Below, one piece after another: positions 1 to 8,721 of a stretch of 64,000 nucleotides of DNA. Origin of the DNA: Sinorhizobium sojae CCBAU 05684 (GTDB lineage Bacteria > Pseudomonadota > Alphaproteobacteria > Rhizobiales > Rhizobiaceae); contig NZ_CP023068.1 of the NCBI RefSeq assembly GCF_002288525.1, positions 1,426,001-1,490,000 on the forward strand, given 5' to 3'. The notes under the pieces are model-generated. The model was not told the origin of the DNA and did not search any database. It worked only from the letters and a program-made list of their open reading frames with translations. Made by a program: the position numbers and the translations under genes. Each line of letters begins with the position of its first letter. Position 1 is the stretch's first letter.

Positions 1-527
1 CATCGCCAGCGAAGCGCTCAGGCGTATCGCCGAGTTCTACGAAATCGAGGACGATATCCGCGGTCTCACCCACGAGGAACGTCGCGCCGTTCGGCAGGAC
101 AAGAGCCGTCCGATCATCGACAGTCTCGCGCCTTGGCTGACCGAGCAACTCTCCCTCATCAGCCAGAAGACCAAGCTCGCCGAAGCAATCCGCTACACGA
201 TCTCACGCTGGGACGGATTGATCCGTTTCATCGATGACGGCCGTATCGAGATCGACTCCAATACCGTCGAGCGTTCCATCCGGCCGATTGCCCTCAATCG
301 GAAGAATGCCTTGTTCGCAGGCTCCGACGCCGGGGCCGAACACTGGGCGACCATCGCCTCGCTCATCGAAACGGCCAAGCTCAATGACGTTGAGCCACTT
401 GCCTATCTGACCGACGTCATCACCAAGATCGTCAATGGCCACCCGAACAGCCAGCTCGACGACCTGTTGCCTTGGGCCTACGCCGAAAAGCCAGAAACCA
501 AGCCCGTGGCCTGAGAACACCGCTTAC
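1..527 (+). mobile_element. IS66-family element, right end
   Basis: The window opens inside an IS66 element. Its right terminus ends with CGCTTAC (521-527), the reverse complement of the GTAAGCG found at IS66-family ends. The next bases (528-535, TCTTGAGG) belong to an ISL3 transposase gene read on the other strand, so the IS66 copy was inserted into that gene. IS66 elements usually make 8-bp target duplications; the other copy would lie left of the window. Confidence 0.8.
2..514 (+). CDS. tnpC: IS66 family transposase (TnpC), C-terminal part
   Basis: The frame is open from base 2 to the stop at 512-514 and is 5'-truncated by the window edge. The sequence is the C-terminal part of the IS66 DDE transposase. 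It carries the catalytic Glu context 'DSNTVERSIRP', the 'RKNALFAGSDAGA' block and the C-terminal 'LDDLLPWAY' motif of the IS66 C-terminal domain. It ends 13 bases before the terminal repeat, as expected for an intact 3' end. Whether the element is complete cannot be judged here. Confidence 0.93.
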   Translation: MASEALRRIAEFYEIEDDIRGLTHEERRAVRQDKSRPIIDSLAPWLTEQLSLISQKTKLAEAIRYTISRWDGLIRFIDDGRIEIDSNTVERSIRPIALNRKNALFAGSDAGAEHWATIASLIETAKLNDVEPLAYLTDVITKIVNGHPNSQLDDLLPWAYAEKPETKPVA

Positions 528-1748
528 TCTTGAGGCGGTTGATCTGGCCCTCGGCCTGTCCATTGCTCCAGGGCATCTCAATAGCGTTGTTGACGGCATC
601 GATGTCTCTGCGCAGGACGCGGGCGAACCGCATGATCGGAATGAGCTCGGAGTCGATCGCATCGTCGATCCACTCCTCCAGTGGTGCCGATCTCTTGCCG
701 CGGAGGATGCCGTTAAAGCGCATCGCCAAGCGTCGCATTTCGGCGAAAGCTTCAGATCCCTGCTTAAGGGCATCGACCTTCCTTACCTGCCGGTCTGTCA
801 GCATGCCTCGTGGCTTGATGCACAGCGATGCGGCAATCACCGGCGAGATCGCATGGCCAGTTTCCGGATCTCGAACCGGCTCCAACTTCAACACGGTCGG
901 CAGCACATCACCGACCCGCTCCCTTTCGGCTCTCCGCCAAGCTCCCAATAGTCGCTCCAGATTGGCGAAGCTGCCGGTGTAGCCGCGCTGCTTGACGTCA
1001 TGAAACAGGTGTCGGCCGCAGCGGTTCCCATCCCTCCAGCATTGGGCGAGGAAGGCCTCGAAATACCAAGGTGATGTGGGCTTCAATGCTGCTCGACGTC
1101 TGTCTGGGGGAGCCTTGAACTTGAGCCAATTCGCCACACTACGACGCTCATAGCCTGTCCGTCGGGCGATTTCGCTGTAAGACAGACCCTCATCGCGCAA
1201 GGCATGCAGCTTCTCGAATATTTCCTGGCGAGATTGCCTATGCGCGAGGCGGGCGCGACGGCGGTGTGTCGCAGCATCGACGATTGCGTCCTTCGACAGG
1301 ATCGCCCTACCGGTGGCCCGGCCGGAAAGGCTCATCTGTTCTTCGATCGCCGAACGAAGATTCTGGACCAGGTGAAATCTATCGGCGACCTGTCGCGCCT
1401 GCGGTGCACCCTCGCGAACAACCTGCGCATAAAGGCCGCAGCGGTCCCGGCTGACGACCTCGACCGAAGGATGGCTCCGCAGCCACATGGCCGCACTCTC
1501 AACGCTCCGATCGTCCAGTATGTCGACAACTGAGCGGCGCTCGAGATCGACCATGACGGTCCCATAGCTTGTTGCCCGCCGCCAACTCCAATCATCGATA
1601 CCAACCACCCGGATCTCGGTATTGTGGTGAGCAACAGTGGCATCCCGCTTTAAATGCCGCAGGATAGTGTCGTCGCTGACCGGCATGCCGAGCCGTTGCA
1701 TCAAACGCTCGCCAGGACGGCCGCCAGTGCTGTGGCCAAGCAGGCCAA
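528..1748 (-). pseudogene. ISL3 family transposase remnant
   Basis: An open frame of about 425 codons (478-1755) covers most of an ISL3 transposase: 'VVGIDDWSWRR' and 'VSRDRCGLYA' in the DDE core, and 'MPWSNGQAEGQINRLK' near the C-terminus. Compared with the full-length relative at 61.7-63.4 kb, the N-terminal zinc-binding region is missing. Homology begins at 'IVGLLGHSTGG' (about 1748). The C-terminus is cut after 'NRLK' by the IS66 insertion, so the last residues are antisense IS66. It cannot encode an active enzyme. The remnant at 51.2 kb starts at the same codon. Confidence 0.88.
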
Positions 1749-1901
1749 CAATCAAAGGCCCGCATCGCGGCGGGTTTCTATTTAGTCGCCGCCCCTGCCG
1801 TCCGCATGAATTTCTTTCAAGCGGAGTTTAAATCTCATCATTTGCGATCGACTTTCGTTGCTTCGATAGTCCTCCGGCACTCAAACGCCAGGGGAAATTA
1901 G

Positions 1902-3542
1902 ATGCGAATTAACAGCCTTTTTTACAGTGTCGTGGGCGCTTGCCTGCTCTTGTCCAGTACAGCCATGGCCGATGTCGCTTTGAACGGCCGGGACGCCACG
2001 CCCGAAATGATCGTACGCGTCGCCAATGGTGAAGCGGTCATGGTCGACGATGACAGCCTCGACAGAGTTGCCCGCGCCTATGCAGTGCTTCTGCAGGGCG
2101 CAAAAGAAGGACAGGAGATCTATGGCCTGACCGTCGGCGTCGGCTGGAACAAGGACCGCAAGATGGTCGATGCCACGGGCGAACTCACGCCGGAGCTCAT
2201 GGAAGCCTCGCGCGAATTCAATGAGGGTCTACTGCGCGCCCACTCGGTCGGCGTCGGACCCGATACCGCCCTGCCCGTCGTGCGCGCCGCCATGGCCGTG
2301 CGCCTCAACAACATCCTGACCGGCGGCCCGGGCGTTCAGCCGCATGTCGCCGAAATGCTCATCGCGTTCCTGAACAAAGGCATCACGCCCATCATGCCAT
2401 CGCGCGGTTCGGTCGGCCAGGCGGATATGACACTGCTCAGCCATATCGGCCTTGCCATGCTTGGCGAAGGCGACGTCGACTATCAGGGTCGCCGCATGCC
2501 GGCCGCCGATGGCCTGAAGGCCGCCGGCATCGAACCGCTGAAGCCTTTCGGCAAGGACGGTCTCGCCATCCTGAGCTCCAACGCCTATGCCGCTGGTCTC
2601 GCGGCCATCGCTATCCACGATGCCGAACAATTGCTTTCGACGTCCCGCCTCGTCTACGCGCTCAGCCTAGAGGGTCTGAACGGGAACGTCTCTCCCCTGC
2701 TCGAAGACGTTGCCAAACTCCGGCCGTTCCCGAGTCACCTCAGTTCGACCGCCGAACTGCGGACCGTGCTCGACGGCAGCTATCTTTGGCAAGCGGATGA
2801 CAAGCGTATTCTCCAGGACCCTTTGAGCTTCCGCACCGCGCCTTATCTGCTCGGCAGCTTTGCGGACAGCCTGTCTCGGACCAAGGCGCTTGTGGAGATC
2901 CAGATCAATTCTTCGGACGACAATCCCGGCATCGCCGTGGGCGCCAAGCCGAAATCGGACCTCCCGCAGGCACGGAGCGGCTACGTGGAGGGCGGCGCGG
3001 TGCTTCCGACGGCGAACTTCGAACCGTTGCCCTGGGTTATCACTTTCGAGGAGCTCGGCATCGTGCTGGCGCATCACACGACGGCGGCGTCCGAACGCGT
3101 CCTAAAGCTCAACAATCCGACCCATTCGAAACTGCCGCGTTATCTCGGCACAGAAAACACGCACCACGCGTTTCTCGTGGTTGAAGCACCCCTGATGGCT
3201 CTGGCGACAGAGAACCGGGCGCTGGCGCAGCCGACCTCGTTCGACTCCCGACCGATCGCCGGCGGTGTCGAAGATGTCGGAACGAATGCGTCCTTCGTCG
3301 TGGAACGCGTGCGCGCGCAAATCGACAACAGCTTCACCATCCTCTCCATGGAGTTGCTGCATGCTGCGCAGGCGGCGGATTTGCGGCTTAAGGAGCACCC
3401 GGAGCGAAAGCTGGCGACAGCGACCAAATCCTTTCACGATGCGTTTCGCCAAAAGGTGCCGTTCCTGGATCATGACCGGTCCATGACCCCCGATATCGCC
3501 GCCGGATCCATCTTCTTGAAGGAATATGCCCTGATGAACTGA
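1902..3542 (+). CDS. secreted HAL/PAL-family ammonia-lyase homologue lacking the MIO triad
   Basis: A 546-residue member of the histidine/phenylalanine ammonia-lyase superfamily. Residues 1-23 form a Sec signal peptide with likely cleavage after 'STAMA', unusual for a normally cytoplasmic family. Superfamily positions are recognisable: Tyr74 in 'YGLTVGVG', His114 in 'RAHSVGVG', Asn227 in 'LSSNAYAAG', Gln305 and Arg311 in 'LQDPLSFR', 'NSSDDNPG', and a C-terminal Glu in 'GGVEDVGTN'. The family's Ala-Ser-Gly, which cyclises to the MIO cofactor in 'SRGSVGASGDL', is absent; the sequence reads 'SRGSVGQADMTLLSH' (168-182). The Tyr after Gln-Asp-Pro is Leu308. Classical MIO deamination is therefore unlikely, and a different lyase, isomerase or binding role is possible. 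It converges on the LysR gene and may belong with the importer at 4.6-10.8 kb. Confidence 0.82.
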   Translation: MRINSLFYSVVGACLLLSSTAMADVALNGRDATPEMIVRVANGEAVMVDDDSLDRVARAYAVLLQGAKEGQEIYGLTVGVGWNKDRKMVDATGELTPELMEASREFNEGLLRAHSVGVGPDTALPVVRAAMAVRLNNILTGGPGVQPHVAEMLIAFLNKGITPIMPSRGSVGQADMTLLSHIGLAMLGEGDVDYQGRRMPAADGLKAAGIEPLKPFGKDGLAILSSNAYAAGLAAIAIHDAEQLLSTSRLVYALSLEGLNGNVSPLLEDVAKLRPFPSHLSSTAELRTVLDGSYLWQADDKRILQDPLSFRTAPYLLGSFADSLSRTKALVEIQINSSDDNPGIAVGAKPKSDLPQARSGYVEGGAVLPTANFEPLPWVITFEELGIVLAHHTTAASERVLKLNNPTHSKLPRYLGTENTHHAFLVVEAPLMALATENRALAQPTSFDSRPIAGGVEDVGTNASFVVERVRAQIDNSFTILSMELLHAAQAADLRLKEHPERKLATATKSFHDAFRQKVPFLDHDRSMTPDIAAGSIFLKEYALMN

Positions 3543-3614
3543 TTTTGCCCGGCAAGGCTTTGACACTTTCGGCCTGCAACCCGACCGTTGCGGGCCGCTT
3601 GAACATTCCGGGAA

Positions 3615-3630
3615 GCCCGCTCTGGCGGGC
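3615..3630. terminator. small hairpin between convergent genes
   Basis: GCCCGC-TCTG-GCGGGC is a perfect 6-bp stem between the lyase gene (+) and the LysR gene (-). It could stop transcription in both directions, but no clear T-run follows, so function is uncertain. Confidence 0.35.
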
Positions 3631-3631
3631 A

Positions 3632-4510
3632 TCACGCCAACTCCTGGATCCACTGTAGGAATTTGCGCATGGCCTTCTCGTTACCCCGCCGCTCCTGGTG
3701 AACGAGATACCATCCGCCTGGCTGCATGACATCAGAGGCGAGCGGAGCAACGAGAGTGCCGGCAGCGATATCCGCCTCGACCAAGAAATGTGGAACGACC
3801 ACAACACCCTGCCCGCTGATCGCTGCCTCGATGGCAAGCAGGTTGCTGTCGAAGAGCGGTGCGGATTTTTGCGAAACGCCGGTCGCACCAACGCTGGCGA
3901 CCCATGTTGCTGCGTCCTCAGTGGTTCCGCTGACCGCAAGGAACGAGAAGTGTCGCAGGTCTTCCGCCGCCTTGATAGCCCGGGCGATCGGAGGTGAACA
4001 GACACCGACGAGCCGCTCCCGGCGCAGCAGTGTATAGGAAAGGTTCGGTCGGTTCGGCGTACGCGTATAGATAAAGCCAATATCGGCGCGGTCGGGATTG
4101 AACTCCCAATCGAGCAGGCTGGCATCGAGGTTGACGGCGATTTCGGGCGAAGCTTCCTTGAAGGCCTGCAAACGCGGTATCAGCCAGCGCACGGCGACAG
4201 TGACGTAGACCTGTACGGTCAGCGAGGCCGGGCCATTGTTCTGGCGGATGAGGTCGGTGGTCAGCGCGATCTTGTCGAGAGCATCCTGTATCACGGGGAA
4301 GTAAACAGCCCCCGTCTCGCTAAGCTCCACCCGGCCCGGCAGCCGGAGGAACAAGGTGGCTCCGAGATTGCGCTCCAGCGAGGCGACCTGGTGACTGATG
4401 GCGGATTGGGTGACATGCAGCTCTTCGGCCGCGGCTTTGAAACTCATCAGCCGCGCGGCCGCCTCGAATGCCCGCAGTGTCGACAGGGGAGGCAAAGTGC
4501 GCTGGATCAT
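3632..4510 (-). CDS. LysR family transcriptional regulator (GcvA-like)
   Basis: A 292-residue LysR-type regulator. The N-terminal winged helix-turn-helix is clear: 'LRAFEAAARLMSFKAAAEEL' followed by 'VTQSAISHQVASLE' (about 12-50). A PBP2-like effector domain follows. The 'PLSTLRAFEAAARLMSF' start and helix sequence resemble the GcvA/AmpR subgroup. It is divergent from the peptide ABC operon (start 4619) and convergent with the lyase gene, so it most likely controls one or both. An inverted repeat 14 bp upstream of its start (4524-4540) is a candidate operator and would allow autoregulation. The effector is unknown. Confidence 0.9.
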   Translation of the reverse strand: MIQRTLPPLSTLRAFEAAARLMSFKAAAEELHVTQSAISHQVASLERNLGATLFLRLPGRVELSETGAVYFPVIQDALDKIALTTDLIRQNNGPASLTVQVYVTVAVRWLIPRLQAFKEASPEIAVNLDASLLDWEFNPDRADIGFIYTRTPNRPNLSYTLLRRERLVGVCSPPIARAIKAAEDLRHFSFLAVSGTTEDAATWVASVGATGVSQKSAPLFDSNLLAIEAAISGQGVVVVPHFLVEADIAAGTLVAPLASDVMQPGGWYLVHQERRGNEKAMRKFLQWIQELA

Positions 4511-4523
4511 ACTCGCAAACCCA

Positions 4524-4540
4524 CATGAATTTTCCTCATG
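4524..4540. promoter_or_regulatory. candidate LysR operator
   Basis: CATGA-N7-TCATG is an interrupted palindrome in the 108-bp gap between the divergent lysR gene and ABC operon. It has the size of a LysR recognition site (T-N11-A type). It lies just upstream of the regulator start, consistent with autoregulation and activation of the importer. Inferred only from sequence and position. Confidence 0.45.
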
Positions 4541-4618
4541 TAGACGTTAATTCTAATCGTTTGCAAGGCGGGGGTTCGATTTTCATACTGCTGAAATAAT
4601 CAAAAATGGGGAACTGAA

Positions 4619-6145
4619 ATGAAGAGACATCTTCACAAGGGCACGGCGCTCGCCGTGACCATAACCGCATGCCTTTTTTCCGCGACGACCGCCTTTGCGC
4701 AGCAGACCTGCGTGCGCGTACTTGGGTACGAATCCGATGGTGAAAAACAGACCATGGACCCGGCCGCACTCATCGGAACCGACAGCGTTTACCATATCCG
4801 CGCGGTCTACGAGCCTCTGGTCGATCGAAGCAACACGATGCAGCCCGTGCCGGCACTCGCAGAATCCTGGGAAGCGAATGCCGATGCGACGGAATGGACC
4901 TTTCGCCTCCGCAAGGACGTGAAGTTCCATGACGGCTCCGATTTCGGCGCCAAGGATGTGGTCTATTCCTATCGCCGTCTGCTCGATCCTGCCGTTTCGC
5001 CCGGCGGGTTTTCGACGCTTGCCTTTCTGGATACGGATGGGATCACAGCCGTCGACGATCACACGGTGCGCTTCAAAGTGAAGGCACCTGTCGTCGAGTT
5101 ACCGATGCTGATCGCGACCAAATATGCGCTAATGGTGCCAGAGGGTGCCACATCCGAGGACCTGCGCGTCAAGGGTAACGGCACGGGCCCCTTCATGCAG
5201 GAGACCTTCACCATCAACGGTGCGGTGCGGGTGATGCGACGCAATCCGAACTACTGGCGTGCCGGCCTGCCGAAGGCCGAATGCCTGGAGATCACCACCA
5301 GCCTGGAGCCGACTTCCCGCCTTTCCGCGCTGCTGTCGGGCACTGTCGACCTGTCGCTCACGGTCGATCCGGCGAGCCTTATTACGCTGAAGGACAATCC
5401 CGCCGTGGAACTCGCTGCCACGCCCGGCGCCACATCGCTTTATCTGGCAGTCTGGACGGATACGCCGCCCTTCGACAACGTCAAGGTCCGTCAGGCGATG
5501 AAACTGGTAATGGACCGCCAGAAGATCCTCGACACCGTGCTGCTAGGCTATGGCGAGGTCGGTGGCGATACGCCCATCCCGCTCTCCTCGCCGCTCGGTC
5601 TTGCCACACCGGCAAAGACAGCAGATGTCGAAAAAGCCAAGGCGCTGCTGGCGGAAGCCGGCCATCCCGATGGCATCGACTTCGATCTGTACACCTCGGA
5701 CTCCTATCCCGGTATGATGCTGCTTGCCCAGGTCTACGCCCAGATGGCGGCTCCCGCCGGTATCCGCGTCAATGTCATCACCTCACCGGCGGAAGGTTAT
5801 TGGGACACGATCTGGCTGAAGAAGCCGGCCGTTATCTCCTATACCAGCGCCCGACCGCCGGCAGAGGCCCTGACGCTGTCGCTAAACAGCAAGTCGGAAT
5901 GGAACGAGACCCATTGGAGACGCGATGATTTCGATGCGCTTGTCGTCAAGGCCGGCCAGACGGCCGATGAGATGCAGCGCAACGAACTCTATCGGGAGGC
6001 ACAACGCATGGTCGCCGAAGAAGGCGGCATGATCCTGCCAGTCTTCACATCGGTCGTCGCAGGCCTTCGCAAAGGCTGCACAGGCTATACGCCGAATGTC
6101 GATGTGAACCGCATCGACTATGCCGAGTTGACCTGCGGCCAATAA
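4619..6145 (+). CDS. ABC transporter peptide-type substrate-binding protein (SBP_bac_5)
   Basis: A 508-residue periplasmic binding protein of the DppA/OppA/NikA family. The signal peptide is residues 1-27, ending in 'ATTAFA'. Family motifs include 'DPAALIGTDS..', 'YEPLVDRS', 'LAESWEANADATEWTFRLR', 'VKFHDGSDFGAKDVVYSY' and 'NPNYWRAG'. It delivers ligand to the membrane complex encoded downstream. It is the first gene of the operon, and a strong hairpin at 6176-6200 separates it from the rest, a usual way to keep binding protein in excess. This family binds oligopeptides but also opines, nickel, sugars and betaine-like compounds, so the ligand cannot be read from sequence. Confidence 0.92.
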   Translation: MKRHLHKGTALAVTITACLFSATTAFAQQTCVRVLGYESDGEKQTMDPAALIGTDSVYHIRAVYEPLVDRSNTMQPVPALAESWEANADATEWTFRLRKDVKFHDGSDFGAKDVVYSYRRLLDPAVSPGGFSTLAFLDTDGITAVDDHTVRFKVKAPVVELPMLIATKYALMVPEGATSEDLRVKGNGTGPFMQETFTINGAVRVMRRNPNYWRAGLPKAECLEITTSLEPTSRLSALLSGTVDLSLTVDPASLITLKDNPAVELAATPGATSLYLAVWTDTPPFDNVKVRQAMKLVMDRQKILDTVLLGYGEVGGDTPIPLSSPLGLATPAKTADVEKAKALLAEAGHPDGIDFDLYTSDSYPGMMLLAQVYAQMAAPAGIRVNVITSPAEGYWDTIWLKKPAVISYTSARPPAEALTLSLNSKSEWNETHWRRDDFDALVVKAGQTADEMQRNELYREAQRMVAEEGGMILPVFTSVVAGLRKGCTGYTPNVDVNRIDYAELTCGQ

Positions 6146-6175
6146 CCGCCGTCGCACCCCTCCAGGAAAACCGCA

Positions 6176-6200
6176 TCCACGGGACAGGCCGTCCCGTGGA
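6176..6200 (+). terminator. intra-operon hairpin (attenuator or RNA stabiliser)
   Basis: TCCACGGGAC-AGGCC-GTCCCGTGGA is a perfect 10-bp stem with a 5-base loop in the 68-bp gap between the binding-protein gene and the cupin gene. There is no T-run, so it may act as a partial terminator or as a 3' stabiliser that raises binding-protein mRNA over transporter mRNA. Confidence 0.6.
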
Positions 6201-6213
6201 AGAGGATAGCTGC

Positions 6214-6885
6214 ATGACTGTTTCCGCCCTGACGACATTTCTCGACTGCTTCGCCGCTGCGCTCGATCGCGATCCGAAGCCTGTGCCCGGGTCTCATGCC
6301 ACCCGGCTGCGCCGGATTGCGAGGCAATTACCGCCAATTAAAGACACTCCGGCGGGCCGCGTGCCGATCCAGGCGGTCTGCGAAGCCGAGCTGGCGTCCC
6401 ATGCCGTGCAGTCGCCTCTTGCCGGAGCGCTCGCCGGGCTCCTACCCTCGCTTCACATCACCCGCAGCAGCAACTATCTCGCCAACCCGCCGAGCAGCGA
6501 TTTCGGCGAAAACTACGGCTACGGCGTCATCTGCGGTCCCGGCGATGGGCCGCCGGCGCTGATCCAAGACCCCGAGATAGCTTTTGGCCTGATGTTCCTG
6601 GGGCCGAAGACCCACTATCCCCTCCACCACCACCCAGCCGACGAGATCTACTACACTGTCACCGGCCCCTCATTCTGGCGCGCCGGCACGGCGAACTGGA
6701 CCAGCTATGGCACCGATGCGATCATCCATCATCCGCCGTGGCTACCCCATGCGACGCTTTCGGCGGAGCGGCCTCTTGTGCTTCTCTACATATGGCACGG
6801 CGACCTCGTCACAGATGCCGCCTTCATTGCCGATACCATGACGGCGGATGCCGCCCGTTCTTCAGTGGGGCTCGATGCAACATGA
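6214..6885 (+). CDS. DMSP-lyase-like cupin (DddQ/DddL-type family)
   Basis: About 223 residues, starting at ATG 6214 with AGAGGA upstream; a GTG at 6196 is the alternative. The C-terminal half is a cupin: 'HYPLHHHPADEIYYTVTG' supplies the closely spaced His, Glu and Tyr of the metal site, and 'HHPPWLPHATLS' supplies the second-motif His. This arrangement and the 'FLGPKTHYPLHHH' context match the dimethylsulfoniopropionate-lyase cupin family. In this family many members are not DMSP lyases. It sits between the binding protein and the permeases and its stop overlaps the permease start (ATGA), so it probably acts on what the importer brings in. The substrate could be DMSP, another betaine, or something unrelated. 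Confidence 0.72.
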   Translation: MTVSALTTFLDCFAAALDRDPKPVPGSHATRLRRIARQLPPIKDTPAGRVPIQAVCEAELASHAVQSPLAGALAGLLPSLHITRSSNYLANPPSSDFGENYGYGVICGPGDGPPALIQDPEIAFGLMFLGPKTHYPLHHHPADEIYYTVTGPSFWRAGTANWTSYGTDAIIHHPPWLPHATLSAERPLVLLYIWHGDLVTDAAFIADTMTADAARSSVGLDAT

Positions 6886-7835
6886 GTATTTTTCGTCTTC
6901 TCGCCAGCCGGATCCTGTTATCAGTGCTGACACTTCTTCTCGTCTCGATCCTGATCTTCTTGATCCTTGAGGCGCTTCCCGGCGACGTCGCCACCCGCAT
7001 CCTCGGCCGTGATGCGACCGCCAAGGCGCTGGAGGTGCTGCGCAGCCAGCTCCATCTCGACCAGCCCGCGCTCGTGCGCTATTTCCAATGGCTCGGCGAT
7101 TTCCTGCGCGGCGATCTCGGTGTGTCGATCGCCACCGGGAGACCAATCGCCGACGTGCTTGGCCCACGCATCGTTAACACGCTCCTCCTGTCACTCTTCG
7201 CCTTCGTGATCTATCTCGTGCTGGCGGTGGTTCCAGCCATCATCCAGGCGGTAAACCGCGGCAAGGCCGTCGATAACATCATCTCGGTCATCACACTCGT
7301 CCTACTATCCCTGCCGGACTTCCTGCTCGCGACGATGCTGCTCTTCCTGTTTGCCGTCGCCGTGCCGATCTTGCCGGCGCTGGCGACTGTCTCCGAGGCC
7401 AGCACCTGGCAGGAGATGCTGCGCGCCATGGTGCTGCCCGCTGTGACGCTCGCCATCATGATGGCGGTCTATGCCATCCGTGTACTACGCGACAGCCTGA
7501 TCGAGGTGCTGCGCTCGGACTACATACGCCTTGCCGAGCTCAAGGGTCTGCGCCCCCGCGCCGTACTCTTCCGCCACGCTCTGCCTAACGCCGTCGTGCC
7601 GGCGCTCAACGTCACAGCGCTCAATCTCGGTTTTCTCATCGGCGGTGTCGTCATCGTCGAGCGCGTCTTCTCCTATCCCGGCTTCGGCACGCTGCTGATC
7701 GACGCGCTGCAACTGCGCGATATCCCTCTGATCAAGGCAACCGTCATGATCAGCGCTGCCGTCTATGTCGCCGCCAATCTCGTCGCCGACGTTCTCGCCA
7801 TCCTGCTGCAACCGCGCCTGAGGGCAAGCCGATGA
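6882..7835 (+). CDS. ABC transporter permease (DppB type)
   Basis: A 317-residue inner-membrane permease. The start is ATG 6882, which overlaps the cupin stop. The N-terminal membrane helix with 'LVSILIFLILEALPGD' is typical of DppB/OppB proteins. Further membrane segments follow. The EAA loop that contacts the ATPase is near residues 205-235 ('SDYIRLAELKGLRPRAVLFRHALPNA'). It overlaps the next permease by 4 bp, so the two are translationally coupled. It forms the translocation pore with the next product. Confidence 0.93.
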   Translation: MSIFRLLASRILLSVLTLLLVSILIFLILEALPGDVATRILGRDATAKALEVLRSQLHLDQPALVRYFQWLGDFLRGDLGVSIATGRPIADVLGPRIVNTLLLSLFAFVIYLVLAVVPAIIQAVNRGKAVDNIISVITLVLLSLPDFLLATMLLFLFAVAVPILPALATVSEASTWQEMLRAMVLPAVTLAIMMAVYAIRVLRDSLIEVLRSDYIRLAELKGLRPRAVLFRHALPNAVVPALNVTALNLGFLIGGVVIVERVFSYPGFGTLLIDALQLRDIPLIKATVMISAAVYVAANLVADVLAILLQPRLRASR

Positions 7836-8719
7836 CCACGATCACCTCCAATCTCGCCAAGCGCGTCCCCTGGCTCGACATCGACCGCTGGCGTGCCACG
7901 CCCGGTCCCTTCAGGGTCGGCGCGGTCATCCTTCTCGCCCACGCGCTCTTTGCCCTTGCCGGCGTGTTCTGGACGCCCTACGGCTTTGCCGAAATGGGTG
8001 CCGGCCTGCCGCTCTCGGGCGCCTCGTGGCAACACCCGATGGGTCTCGACCAGATCGGCCGCGATGTCTTCAGCCGCTTCATGCACGGCGCGCATATCGT
8101 GCTGCTGCTCGCCTTCGCCGGCACCATTCTCGGCATGGTCGCGGGCACCACGCTCGGTCTTCTGTCGGGCTATATCGGTGGCTGGTTCGACGAGGTTACC
8201 CAACGCATCGTCGAGGCTATGATCAGCATTCCTTTCCTGGCGCTCGCGCTGGTGCTGATCATCGCTGCCGGTCCCGCGCTTGCCGGCGAGCCGGTACTGA
8301 TCGTCTTCGTCGTCGGCCTCGTCTATGCACCGCGCATCGCCCGCATCGCGCGCGCCGCCGCCATGGAAATCGCGACACGCGAATATGTCGCCGTCGCGGA
8401 GCTGCGCGGTGAAGGCATCTGGTCCATCGTCTTCCGCGAAATCCTCCCGAACGCTGCCAACGTGCTGCTCGTCGAGTTTTCGCTGCGCCTCAGCTATGCG
8501 CCCATCCTCATCGGCGCGCTTGGCTTCCTCGGCTTCGGCATCCGCCCGCCGACACCGGAATGGGGCCTGATGATCAGCGAGAACCGCAACCTGCTGATCG
8601 CCTCGCCGGTGACGGTGTTTGGTCCCGGCCTCGGCCTCGCCTCCCTCGTTATCGGATTCAACCTTTTCACCGATGGCCTGTCGCGCATGCTCGGCCAGCG
8701 GCCCGTTGCGGGAGCGTGA
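7832..8719 (+). CDS. ABC transporter permease (DppC type)
   Basis: A 295-residue partner permease of the DppC/OppC type. It has the family's extended N-terminus with 'HPMGLDQIGRDVFSRFMHGA' before the membrane core. It also carries an EAA motif, 'REYVAVAELRGEGIWSIVFREILPN' in content (read here in two adjoining parts), and a conserved 'PPTPEWGLMISENR' near the end. It starts inside the previous gene (ATGA) and is followed two bases later by the ATPase gene, so all are one transcript. Confidence 0.93.
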   Translation: MTTITSNLAKRVPWLDIDRWRATPGPFRVGAVILLAHALFALAGVFWTPYGFAEMGAGLPLSGASWQHPMGLDQIGRDVFSRFMHGAHIVLLLAFAGTILGMVAGTTLGLLSGYIGGWFDEVTQRIVEAMISIPFLALALVLIIAAGPALAGEPVLIVFVVGLVYAPRIARIARAAAMEIATREYVAVAELRGEGIWSIVFREILPNAANVLLVEFSLRLSYAPILIGALGFLGFGIRPPTPEWGLMISENRNLLIASPVTVFGPGLGLASLVIGFNLFTDGLSRMLGQRPVAGA

Positions 8720-8721
8720 AA

